35,321 nt of DNA. Origin: Streptomyces albidus (ex Kaewkla and Franco 2022) (GTDB taxonomy: Bacteria; Actinomycetota; Actinomycetes; Streptomycetales; Streptomycetaceae). Location: the NCBI RefSeq assembly GCF_013870515.1, contig NZ_JACBXA010000037.1, positions 1 through 35,321 on the forward strand, written 5' to 3'. Shown here piece after piece: positions 8,918-15,802 of this stretch (within the stretch, counting starts at the first letter, position 1; every line of letters begins with the position of its first letter). Both the position numbers and the translations under genes were made by a program. Under the pieces are notes generated by a model. It was not told where the DNA came from, ran no database searches, and saw only the letters and a list, made by a program, of their open reading frames with translations.

Positions 8918-9497
8918 CTATTTCTCGAACGGTGAGGTGGATGACTCGCGAGTGGGGAAGCGCAGCATTTTCCCGAGTTGCCAATGGGCTGTGCGTGGTG
9001 GGGTGGCGGCCCTTTGCGCGGTCGCTGTGCTGACTAGTTGCGGTGGAGGCGAAGAGAGAGGCTATTCTCTGCCGAAATCTCTGTGCGGTGTTCGCGTGGA
9101 CCCTAAAATAATCGAACCGTTTCTGCCTCCGGGTGAACAAATCGAGGTGCGTCCCGTCTCCATCGCGGATGGGATCGACCGGTGCAAGTTGGCGGTGGAT
9201 GGCCGGGAAGTGTTTGAGGTAAGTCAACAATGGTGGAGCAAGGGCACGTCACCAGAGAAGGTAGCTGACCTAAATCCCGCGATGAGGTCTGACATTAAGG
9301 ACGGTCCAGGCGGCGCGTTGTATACAAGTTCTGGTGCTGTGGCTCGTGTGAGTTGTGCGAAACCGCGTAAAGTCAATGACGACTTGTTCGCAGAAGCTCA
9401 GGTGCGAGATCATGGAAAGCCAGATGGTGCAGGAATCTTGAAGTTCATTGGCGTCTATCGGAAAGCAGTTTCCAGATTGGCCCAGTGTGCAGGGTAG
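8910..9497 (+). CDS. Cassette A putative lipoprotein
   Basis: The 195-aa protein has a hydrophobic segment (about 28-42) ending in a lipobox LTSC, with Cys44 as the probable lipidated residue, then a mature domain with four further Cys. The N-terminal region before the hydrophobic stretch is long (about 27 residues) for a lipoprotein signal. ATG 8910 overlaps the previous stop by 8 bases and has GGAG (8902-8905) 4 bases upstream, so it is part of the same operon. No family is recognised. Its counterpart in cassette B (13949) is also membrane-anchored and Cys-containing but barely similar in sequence. It could be an immunity or accessory protein for the large WXG protein. Base composition is low in G/C for this window. 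Confidence 0.7.
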   Translation: MFSYFSNGEVDDSRVGKRSIFPSCQWAVRGGVAALCAVAVLTSCGGGEERGYSLPKSLCGVRVDPKIIEPFLPPGEQIEVRPVSIADGIDRCKLAVDGREVFEVSQQWWSKGTSPEKVADLNPAMRSDIKDGPGGALYTSSGAVARVSCAKPRKVNDDLFAEAQVRDHGKPDGAGILKFIGVYRKAVSRLAQCAG

Positions 9498-9700
9498 ATA
9501 AGACAGTTGCGCATGCGGCGGATCGCCAGATCTATTGATGCAAGGCAGGGGAGAATTCGAGGTCAGAGATTCAAGCCAATATCAGATGAATATGAGCGGG
9601 CGTATAGATCACACATGCTGGCCTGGTCATCAGTGATGACTCAGCCTGCTACGCCTGGCGGCACTGGCCTAACGGGACGACACATTCAAGACCGGCGCTT
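9498..9700 (+). other. A/T-rich intergenic stretch after cassette A
   Basis: This 203-base gap lies between convergent genes and is noticeably richer in A/T than most of the window. No convincing hairpin, tRNA or attachment-site repeat was found. A short open frame from 9507 runs through it into the Nudix remnant but lacks coding-like codon use. Confidence 0.4.
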
Positions 9701-10120
9701 TCAGGACTCTTGGCGGTGCGAGGAGTTGAGGCCGTCGGCGCCGAACAGGGCCACGGTCTCCCCGAGTTGAGAGTGCTGAGGCTTGGGCAGCTCGTCCGGG
9801 CTGAACCAGGCGAGGGCGTCGAACTTGTGCGGCTCGGCGATCGTCACGTCGGCCGGGTTCACTTCGACGGCGAAGACCACCGCCACCCAGTGCGAGACGA
9901 CGGGGTTGCCGCGCAAGATGTTGCGGACGCCGATCGTGTTGATGGTGAGCGGAGTCGCGTTGTACTCCTCCCGGACCTCCCGAGTGACCGCTTCTTCGAA
10001 CGTCTCGCCGTGTTCCAGGGCGCCGGCTCCGGTGTCCCACGTCCCCGGCTCGTCCCTCGCGTCCGTACTGCGGCGGGCCAGGAGGTGCGTCCTGTCGCGT
10101 CATGACAGACGAAGACGCAC
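9701..10120 (-). pseudogene. Nudix hydrolase remnant with in-frame stop near its N-terminus
   Basis: Read on the minus strand, the frame contains a full Nudix box, GALEHGETFEEAVTREVREE (GX5EX7REUXEE), preceded by LLARRSTDARDEPGTWDTGA and followed by a normal C-terminal half. Upstream, the same frame meets TGA at 10102-10100. Between that stop and the Nudix box there is no ATG or GTG, and the first TTG (9916) lies after the box. Beyond the stop the frame continues as VRLRLS, which looks like the missing first strand, as if a Trp codon had become TGA. The gene therefore looks inactivated by a nonsense change or 5' loss. Rare CTG initiation (10081) or a sequencing error are alternatives. Nudix enzymes hydrolyse nucleoside diphosphate derivatives. 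Confidence 0.7.
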
Positions 10121-10172
10121 GAGACCGCAGGTGACGGCTACGGTGGCTGTGGCTGTGGCTGCGGCTGCATCT

Positions 10173-10865
10173 TCAGAAGTGCTCCGTCAGTTCACCGAAC
10201 GCGCGCAGGTGCAGGACGCCTTCGTCCGCGAGGTCGAGTTCACCGTGTTCCAGGACCCACGTGTGGGCGTTGGGTATGAAGACGGCGTTCATCCCGGCCT
10301 GCCGCGCGGGGCGGATGTCGGACTTCGGTGAGTTGCCGATCATCCAGCTCGTCGCGGGCGTGAGTGCGTGGGTGTCGATGAAGCGGCGGTACGTCTCGTC
10401 GTTCTTCTCCCTGACGATGCCGATCGCCCGGAAGTGGTGGGCCAGTTGGGAGGCATCGATCTTCCGCTGCTGCTCCTCCGGGTCGCCCTTGGTGAGCAGG
10501 AGCAGCTCATGGCGGTCGCCGAGCGCCGCGAGGGTCTCGGCGACTCCCGGGATCAGCTCGACCTCGTGATCGATGAGCGCTGTGGCCAACTCCCGGATCT
10601 CGCCGTGCTCTTGAGCTGTGGCCGGCCTCCTCCGCAGTCGCTCGACGCAGTCGGCGAGGCTGCGCAGCAGCGACTTGGTGCCGTACCCATGGGTGACGGA
10701 GTTCGCCGCCTCGATGTCGTTGAGCACCGCACGCAGTTGGAGCTTGTCCAGGGTCGGGTGCTTGAGCCAGTCGAGGAAGTCCTCGATGACGCGCTCGAAG
10801 AGAACGTTGTTCTCCCACAGGGTGTCGTCCGCGTCGAAGACCAGTACCTGGCGGTTGTGCCGCAC
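10173..10865 (-). CDS. HAD-superfamily hydrolase
   Basis: The 230-aa protein carries the four HAD motifs: FDADDTLW with nucleophile Asp11 and acid Asp13, LLLLTKG (motif II Thr), a Lys in VREKND (motif III), and IGNSPKSD (motif IV). The helical cap lies between motifs I and II, as in YjjG/phosphoglycolate phosphatase-like members. It is probably a cytoplasmic phosphatase of unknown substrate. The frame is open to 11087, but GTG 10865 is chosen because GGGGAGG lies 7 bases upstream and HAD homologues start just before motif I. It lies between the two ESX cassettes on the opposite strand, beside the Nudix remnant. Confidence 0.85.
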   Translation of the reverse strand: MRHNRQVLVFDADDTLWENNVLFERVIEDFLDWLKHPTLDKLQLRAVLNDIEAANSVTHGYGTKSLLRSLADCVERLRRRPATAQEHGEIRELATALIDHEVELIPGVAETLAALGDRHELLLLTKGDPEEQQRKIDASQLAHHFRAIGIVREKNDETYRRFIDTHALTPATSWMIGNSPKSDIRPARQAGMNAVFIPNAHTWVLEHGELDLADEGVLHLRAFGELTEHF

Positions 10866-11233
10866 CGTGGAGCCTCCCCGAGCCCGTACTTGCCGTCCCT
10901 GCCTGTCGTGAGGGCGGCCTTGGACTGTAGCCACGGAGCCTCGTCGGCTACCAGGGGTTTTCAGCGAGGCCCGGTGGCCGCGAGGCGTGGCGCGGGCGGG
11001 CGGTCCATCAGGGCGGGCCGGATGCTGCGCATCGGGCCCGCGTCCCCGAACCGGAGTGGCAGGGGCGGCCGGGATGACAGATGTCATCGCCGTGTCCGCG
11101 TACGTACGGCTTCCAACTGTTACGGGTTCTCTGCAGTCCGTCCGGTGAGGTGCCCACCCCAGTCATCCCTTGCTATTTTTCTTCGATCCGGAATCGTTGG
11201 CGCTCTTGGCGCGCACGGGGGAGACCGAGCGGG
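10866..11233 (+). other. Divergent intergenic region between HAD gene and cassette B
   Basis: This 368-base gap must hold promoters for both flanking genes. It has the HAD ribosome site at its left end and GGGGGAG (11217-11223) before cassette B. A T-rich patch (11171-11183) with TATTTT (11174-11179) is the only A/T-rich spot and could be a -10 element, but no matching -35 is seen. TTGGCGC occurs twice near 11197-11212. Confidence 0.35.
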
Positions 11234-11674
11234 ATGTCGTTCAAAGAGGAATGGGCCCAGCACAAGGCTGCGGCCGCAGAAAAGTCCGTGGGCATGCAGC
11301 TCAACCGGCTCGACGCGGGCGGCGGGGGTGGCACTCCCTCCGGCGACCTGAAGGTCAACCAGACGGACCTCGCTGCCGTCGGCGACAACGCGTACAAGCT
11401 GTACCAGCGGCTGGACAAGGACGGCGATCACGCCAAGGCGGCGAGTGAGAAGGCCGGGGGCGCGCTGAAGGCGGACTTCGCGCTGGGCGGGGCCCTGACC
11501 GAGGTCGCGGACAAGTGGAACGGCCAGGTCAACACGCTGCTCCAGTCCTGCGCGCACATCTCCAACCACCTGGACTACACGCAGAAGGCGCATGCCGGCG
11601 ACGAGATCTACATCGCCACCAGCTTCAGTGTCACCGAGCTCAGTGACGGCTTCGACGAGAGGACACAGCGATGA
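11234..11674 (+). CDS. Cassette B small helical protein (EspC/WXG100-like partner)
   Basis: This 146-aa paralogue of the 6228 gene keeps the same start (MSFKEEWAQHKAAAAE) and the block from NTLLQSCAHIS to YTQKAHAGDE unchanged. The variable part is the Gly-rich linker near residues 30-37. No signal peptide is present. ATG 11234 has GGGGGAG about 10 bases upstream. The stop overlaps the next start as ATGA (11671-11674). High conservation of this small protein against the divergent tail of the large one suggests it binds the conserved WXG N-terminus (inference). Here it begins its own transcription unit, with no mycosin in front. Confidence 0.75.
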   Translation: MSFKEEWAQHKAAAAEKSVGMQLNRLDAGGGGGTPSGDLKVNQTDLAAVGDNAYKLYQRLDKDGDHAKAASEKAGGALKADFALGGALTEVADKWNGQVNTLLQSCAHISNHLDYTQKAHAGDEIYIATSFSVTELSDGFDERTQR

Positions 11675-13947
11675 AGCTCAGCGCGCTGCGCTTCGCCGAC
11701 TTCTCCTCCCTCGGCGAGGCCGCCACCAACTGGTCCGAGATGGTCACGAAGCTGAAGTCGCTCTCCGACGATGCGAACGATCAGCTCAAGGGCAAGGCGG
11801 ACAAGGCCAATTGGGCCGGTACGAACGCGACCGTGACCCGGGACTTCATCACGAAGACCTCCTCGGAGTTCAAGGACGCCCACAGCCAGGCCCAGTCCAT
11901 ATACAACATCCTCAACGACGCCAAGACCGAGCTCGAGGGCTACAAGAAGAGCCTCAACGAGCGGATCGACAGGGGGATCCGGGAGCACAACCTGACCGTG
12001 ACGGACAACGGGGACTCCTTCACCGTCACGATGAACGTGCACCCTGACCGTTCCTCGAACCCCAGCTCTCTCCCCGAGAACAGCCAGGCGGACGTCGACG
12101 CCCTGCGCGACGACATCCAGACGATCCTCACCAACGCCACCACCAGCGACACGACCGCCGCGGACGCGTTGAAGGCCATCGTGAACGCCCAGGCGTACGG
12201 CTTCGCCAACGTCTCGTACGCGGACCGCGATTCGGCGGCCACCGCGCTGCGCGAGGCCGAGAAGATGGCGGCCCTCGCCAAGGATCCCAAGGACTTGTCG
12301 AAGGAAGAGTTCGACGAGCTCAACGCGGGCCTGGCCAAGTACCACAACGACGATCTCTTCTCCGAGCGCTTCGCCACGCAGCTGGGCGCCGAGGGCACGC
12401 TCAAGTTCTGGGCCACCATCAACGACCCCCGCGACGGGGGCGAGTTGGGCCAGGACCGGGTGGACAAGTACGGCGAGCTGCAGACCAACCTCAGCCTCAC
12501 CCTGGCCAACGCCACCCAGTCCGACAGCCCGGCCATGCGTACGTGGGAGCGCGACATGGTGGCCATGGGCGACAAGACGATCGAGACGGGCACCGCCCAG
12601 ACGCGCGGCTTCCCGATCATGAGCAGCCTCATGCGGAGCGGCGACTTCGACGACAAGTTCCTCACGGACTACGGCAACAAGCTGATGGAGACCGAGAGGA
12701 AGATCACCAACAGCACGGACATGGCGGACATCGCCTGGCACGACCCGATGGGGCTGTACCTCAACCGCACCGGCTCGGACACCGGCGCGGACCCCATGAC
12801 CGGCTACATGAAGGCGCTGGGCAACAGCCCCGACGCGGCCACCGACTTCTTCAACGCCGACTACGGCGACCTGAAGAGCGACGAGGACGAGAAGAACCTC
12901 ACCAACTTCGACTACCTCTTCGAAGAGCGCGAGTGGGTGCCCGACACCAACTCGGACATGGACGAGAGCGACGAGGGCCGCAACGCCATGGCGCACGCGC
13001 TGGAGGCGGCGACCACGGGTCATCCGGCGGGTGAGAGCCCGAAGTTGGAGAACCTGGAGCACAACCAGGGTCAGGCGGACCTGTATTCGCGACTGGTCGG
13101 GTCGGTCTCCGAGGACCGGGACCGGCTCCTGGACCACCGGAGCATGGCAGACAGTTTCGGCAGGATGTCCGCGGAGTACATGCCCGACATCCACCGTGCT
13201 CTGGACCCCACGCAGCAGAACGAGGCCGGTCTGTACCCGATCTCCGGCGCCACCGCGGAGATGACGCAGGGCGACGTGACCCGCTTCCTGCACACCGTGG
13301 GCCGCAGCCCCGAGGGGTACGCCGCCATCAACATCGGCGAGCACAACTACACGGCCGCCCTCATGCAGCACCACTTCCAGAACCCCGACTCGTACATCAA
13401 CGACCCGAACTTCTCCCAGGCCGACAACCTGGACGCGACCATCGGGAAGGTCTCGGAGCGGGCCGGAGAGATCCAGGGCATCATCGGCGCCGGCCGTGCC
13501 TTCGAGGCCGAGGCGGACGGCGGTGCGAAGGACGCCGAGTTCAACGGGGCGCTGGACAGCGCCAAGAACTGGGGCAGCGGACTCGTCGGCGTGGGTGTCG
13601 GTGTCGCCACGGCCCCCTTCACAGGGCCCGGCGGAATCGTCGCCGGCGGTATCGCGACCACCGGTGCGGACGCCATTCTCGACGCCATCTTCGGAGGCAT
13701 GGAGAAGGACAGCGCGGGCGAGATCATCTACCGCAACGGCGAGGAGTGGGGCAAGACCGAGGATTCGACGTACACGCTGGTGGAGAGGTCCGCGCAGAAC
13801 GCCAGTGAGGCGAGCGGCAACCCGTCCCCGCACATCGTCTCCACCGCCTCGGGGAGCGCGGAGAGCGGCTTCAACAACGCCGCCACCGATGTCAGCAAGT
13901 ACGTCGACGGCGAAGGCATTCCAGGCGAGTTGGACACGGAGGACTGA
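11671..13947 (+). CDS. Cassette B large WXG protein with glycine-zipper segment (DUF6571-like)
   Basis: The 758-aa protein is a paralogue of the 6665 gene. It has the same N-terminal WXG hairpin (ANWAGTNA), the same KADKANWAG to MNVHPDRSSNP region and similar acidic helical repeats. Residues about 634-672 form a Gly-rich hydrophobic stretch (GSGLVGVGVGVATAPF, then GGIVAGGIATTGADAIL), at the same position as in cassette A. After it the two proteins share almost nothing except general acidity. Codon use here is normal high-GC, unlike the cassette A copy. It is coupled to the preceding gene by ATGA overlap and followed after one base by the membrane protein gene. It is likely an exported protein of a type VII-like system; its activity is unknown. 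Confidence 0.8.
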   Translation: MKLSALRFADFSSLGEAATNWSEMVTKLKSLSDDANDQLKGKADKANWAGTNATVTRDFITKTSSEFKDAHSQAQSIYNILNDAKTELEGYKKSLNERIDRGIREHNLTVTDNGDSFTVTMNVHPDRSSNPSSLPENSQADVDALRDDIQTILTNATTSDTTAADALKAIVNAQAYGFANVSYADRDSAATALREAEKMAALAKDPKDLSKEEFDELNAGLAKYHNDDLFSERFATQLGAEGTLKFWATINDPRDGGELGQDRVDKYGELQTNLSLTLANATQSDSPAMRTWERDMVAMGDKTIETGTAQTRGFPIMSSLMRSGDFDDKFLTDYGNKLMETERKITNSTDMADIAWHDPMGLYLNRTGSDTGADPMTGYMKALGNSPDAATDFFNADYGDLKSDEDEKNLTNFDYLFEEREWVPDTNSDMDESDEGRNAMAHALEAATTGHPAGESPKLENLEHNQGQADLYSRLVGSVSEDRDRLLDHRSMADSFGRMSAEYMPDIHRALDPTQQNEAGLYPISGATAEMTQGDVTRFLHTVGRSPEGYAAINIGEHNYTAALMQHHFQNPDSYINDPNFSQADNLDATIGKVSERAGEIQGIIGAGRAFEAEADGGAKDAEFNGALDSAKNWGSGLVGVGVGVATAPFTGPGGIVAGGIATTGADAILDAIFGGMEKDSAGEIIYRNGEEWGKTEDSTYTLVERSAQNASEASGNPSPHIVSTASGSAESGFNNAATDVSKYVDGEGIPGELDTED

Positions 13948-13948
13948 C

Positions 13949-14608
13949 GTGGCGGGCAAGCCGCTCAAGACCGGCATGGTGGGCGGTGTGCTCGCTCTGG
14001 TCGTGGCGCTGCTCTACAGCGGCATCGGGTACTTCACCGGTGCCGTGCCGTTTCCCGTCCAGAAGCGCGGGGAGATCACCGCGGACGAGGCGTGCCGGTC
14101 GTTCGGTGACGGGAAGCGGGCGGCAGCTCAGCTGGAGAAGGTCCTGCCCTCGCGCGGGGAGTACGGGGCGCGGGGCAGCACCCCGCCCCGCGCGAGCGAC
14201 CAGGACAGCTGGGAGGCCAGCTGCTTCATCTCCGGTGACGGCGACCGACTGCTGTACGCGAGCAGCGAGTTGGCCGCGTACGGGTCGGCCGAGAGCTGGC
14301 TGGAGGCCCCGTCGCGCGACCACGTCGGTGAGGGCGGGAAGAGCCACACCTTCCAGGCGGGCGAGGCGGCAGTGGTGACGGAGCGCACCGCCGAGGTGCT
14401 GGTCCCGTGCGTGCCGGAAGGCGAGATGCCGGGCGGCGCGTACCAGCTCGGCGTCGTGGTGCACGCGCAGAAGCCGCTGGAGGGGAGCGCGGAGGAGAAC
14501 CGCCGCGCGCTGGCGACGCTCGCGCTGGAGACCGCGCGGTACACGCACGGCGAGGCGGAGTGCACCCAGCCCTCCAAGGTCCCCGCGAAGGTCACCGGGC
14601 TGAGCTGA
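13949..14608 (+). CDS. Cassette B membrane-anchored extracytoplasmic protein
   Basis: The 219-aa protein has one N-terminal transmembrane helix (about residues 10-30, MVGGVLALVVALLYSGIGYF) with a short positive N-terminus, then an extracytoplasmic domain with four spaced Cys that could form disulfides. There is no lipobox, unlike the cassette A counterpart. No family is recognised. GTG 13949 is chosen because GGAGG (13938-13942) lies 6 bases upstream and the previous stop ends one base before. Its place directly after the large WXG gene matches cassette A, so the two third genes are positional equivalents despite weak similarity. A role as immunity protein or anchor is a hypothesis. Confidence 0.7.
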   Translation: MAGKPLKTGMVGGVLALVVALLYSGIGYFTGAVPFPVQKRGEITADEACRSFGDGKRAAAQLEKVLPSRGEYGARGSTPPRASDQDSWEASCFISGDGDRLLYASSELAAYGSAESWLEAPSRDHVGEGGKSHTFQAGEAAVVTERTAEVLVPCVPEGEMPGGAYQLGVVVHAQKPLEGSAEENRRALATLALETARYTHGEAECTQPSKVPAKVTGLS

Positions 14609-14611
14609 GCG

Positions 14612-14626
14612 CGGGTGCGTCACCCG
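14612..14626 (+). terminator. Hairpin between convergent genes
   Basis: CGGGTG and CACCCG form a perfect 6-bp stem around a CGT loop, 3 bases after the cassette B stop. It could end transcription from both sides, since the alpha/beta hydrolase gene converges. No T-tract follows. Confidence 0.5.
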
Positions 14627-14690
14627 GCTTGTGCACCGAAGCTGAAGTACGTGCCGGGGCACGCGAGTTCGCATCCCCCGGCCGCCTGCC

Positions 14691-15566
14691 TCAGTCGTGC
14701 AGGAAGTCCCGCAGCAGGCGGGTCAGCGAGCCGGGGGCGTCGATCCACGGGTAGTGGCCCACGCCCTTGAGCGTGTGCAGGCGTGCGTTCGGGAACGACT
14801 CGGCGACCGCCTCACCCGCGCGCATGCCCGTCACCGCGTCCAGGTCGCCCGTGACGACGAGCACCGGGGCCTCGACGTTGCGCAGCGCCTCGAGGATGGA
14901 CAGGCGGGCCGGTTCGTCGATGCCCTGCCAGAAGCCCGCGCGGGGCACGGGGTTGAGCTGGTCGCGCTCGATGGCGGCGTGGGCGCGTTGAGGGGTGTCC
15001 CAGCGTCCGTACGCCATGGGAGCGGCGCGCAGCAGCAGTTCACGGATCTCGGTGAAGTCGGTTGCCTCTTCGAGGAGTTGGACGGCTTCGTACGCGTCCT
15101 CCCACCATTCCCCTTCCTCCGCCCGTGCCTCGAAGATCTCGCGTGCGTCGTCGGGGAGTTCGCCCTGGAGCCGCGAGCCCGGGTTCAGCAGAACGAGATG
15201 GCTGAGGCGGCCGGGGTGGGCGGCGGCGTAGGTCTGCGCGGTGGCCGCCGCCGCGTCGTGGGCGAGGAGCGCGAAGTTGTCGAGGTCCAGGTGGGTGCGG
15301 AGCGCTTCGACGTCCTCCGCGAGGGAGGGGAAGGCGTACTCGCCCGGGTCGGATGCGGCAGGGGACTCACCGGTGCCGCGGGAGTCGGGGAGGATCAGGC
15401 GCCGGTACGCGCTGAGCCCTCCGAGATCGCCGAGGTACGCGGCGTCGCGGGCCGGGCCCCCGGCGAGGCAGACCAGGGGTGGCCGGTCCCAGCCCGTGGA
15501 TTCGTCGCCGAGGACGCGGTAGCTGAGCTCGGCCCCGTCGAAGGAGGAGAAGTGCCGCATACCCAT
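14691..15566 (-). CDS. Alpha/beta hydrolase with Asp at the nucleophile position
   Basis: The 291-aa protein has the fold of proline iminopeptidase-like hydrolases: LAGGPA at the oxyanion hole (35-39), DSRGTGES after strand 4, acid Asp in GDLDAVTG and His in GVGHYPW. The nucleophile elbow, normally GHSxGG, reads LAHDAAAA with Asp104 in place of Ser. An Asp nucleophile is typical of haloalkane dehalogenases and epoxide hydrolases, whereas the rest of the protein resembles peptidase/esterase members. It may hydrolyse by another route, or be inactive as a peptidase. No signal peptide is seen, so it is cytoplasmic. The start could be ATG 15566 or 15560; neither has a clear ribosome site. Confidence 0.8.
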   Translation of the reverse strand: MGMRHFSSFDGAELSYRVLGDESTGWDRPPLVCLAGGPARDAAYLGDLGGLSAYRRLILPDSRGTGESPAASDPGEYAFPSLAEDVEALRTHLDLDNFALLAHDAAAATAQTYAAAHPGRLSHLVLLNPGSRLQGELPDDAREIFEARAEEGEWWEDAYEAVQLLEEATDFTEIRELLLRAAPMAYGRWDTPQRAHAAIERDQLNPVPRAGFWQGIDEPARLSILEALRNVEAPVLVVTGDLDAVTGMRAGEAVAESFPNARLHTLKGVGHYPWIDAPGSLTRLLRDFLHD

Positions 15567-15767
15567 CAGCGTGCCCGAAGAACGGGCGAACCATCGGCAC
15601 CGTCCCGTCCGACATCAGTGGCAGCTGTCCGGCGGGGGTCCGGCACGTCGAGCTGAGTAGGCGCAGTGCGGGCTCCGAGGGCGGCCCGACGGGAGGATCA
15701 CGGTTCGTCCGGGCGCGCCGCGCGGCCCTAGGGCGAAAGAACGACCCCGATCAGCAACTCCCGACAG

Positions 15768-15802
15768 GTGCCGATGTCAGCGGTGACCCATACCGTGCCC
15801 GT
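15768..15802 (+). promoter_or_regulatory. Candidate leaderless promoter of the MFS gene
   Basis: TACCGT (15791-15796) fits TANNNT and lies exactly six bases before ATG 15803. There is no ribosome site before the ATG. A weak -35 (GTGCCG, 15768-15773) is 17 bases upstream. The same gap (15567-15802) holds a 10-bp palindrome GCCCTAGGGC at 15725-15734 of unknown meaning. Confidence 0.4.

Noticed and set aside
9507..9770. Small plus-strand frame after cassette A
   Set aside because: No ribosome site, codon use unlike neighbours, and it runs into the opposite-strand Nudix remnant.
10142..10168. GGCTGT/GGCTGC hexamer repeats between the Nudix remnant and the HAD gene
   Set aside because: Short simple repeat of a few units; no array structure and no sign of function.
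11608..13977. A 789-codon open frame on the minus strand opposite the cassette B WXG gene
   Set aside because: It mirrors the codon pattern of the plus-strand gene, is Arg/Val/Leu-rich without domains, and the plus-strand protein has a conserved paralogue and a coupled start.
2733..14608. The island as an integrated mobile element
   Set aside because: No integrase, transposase, tRNA or flanking direct repeat was seen at its borders, so transfer is only suggested by composition in part of cassette A.
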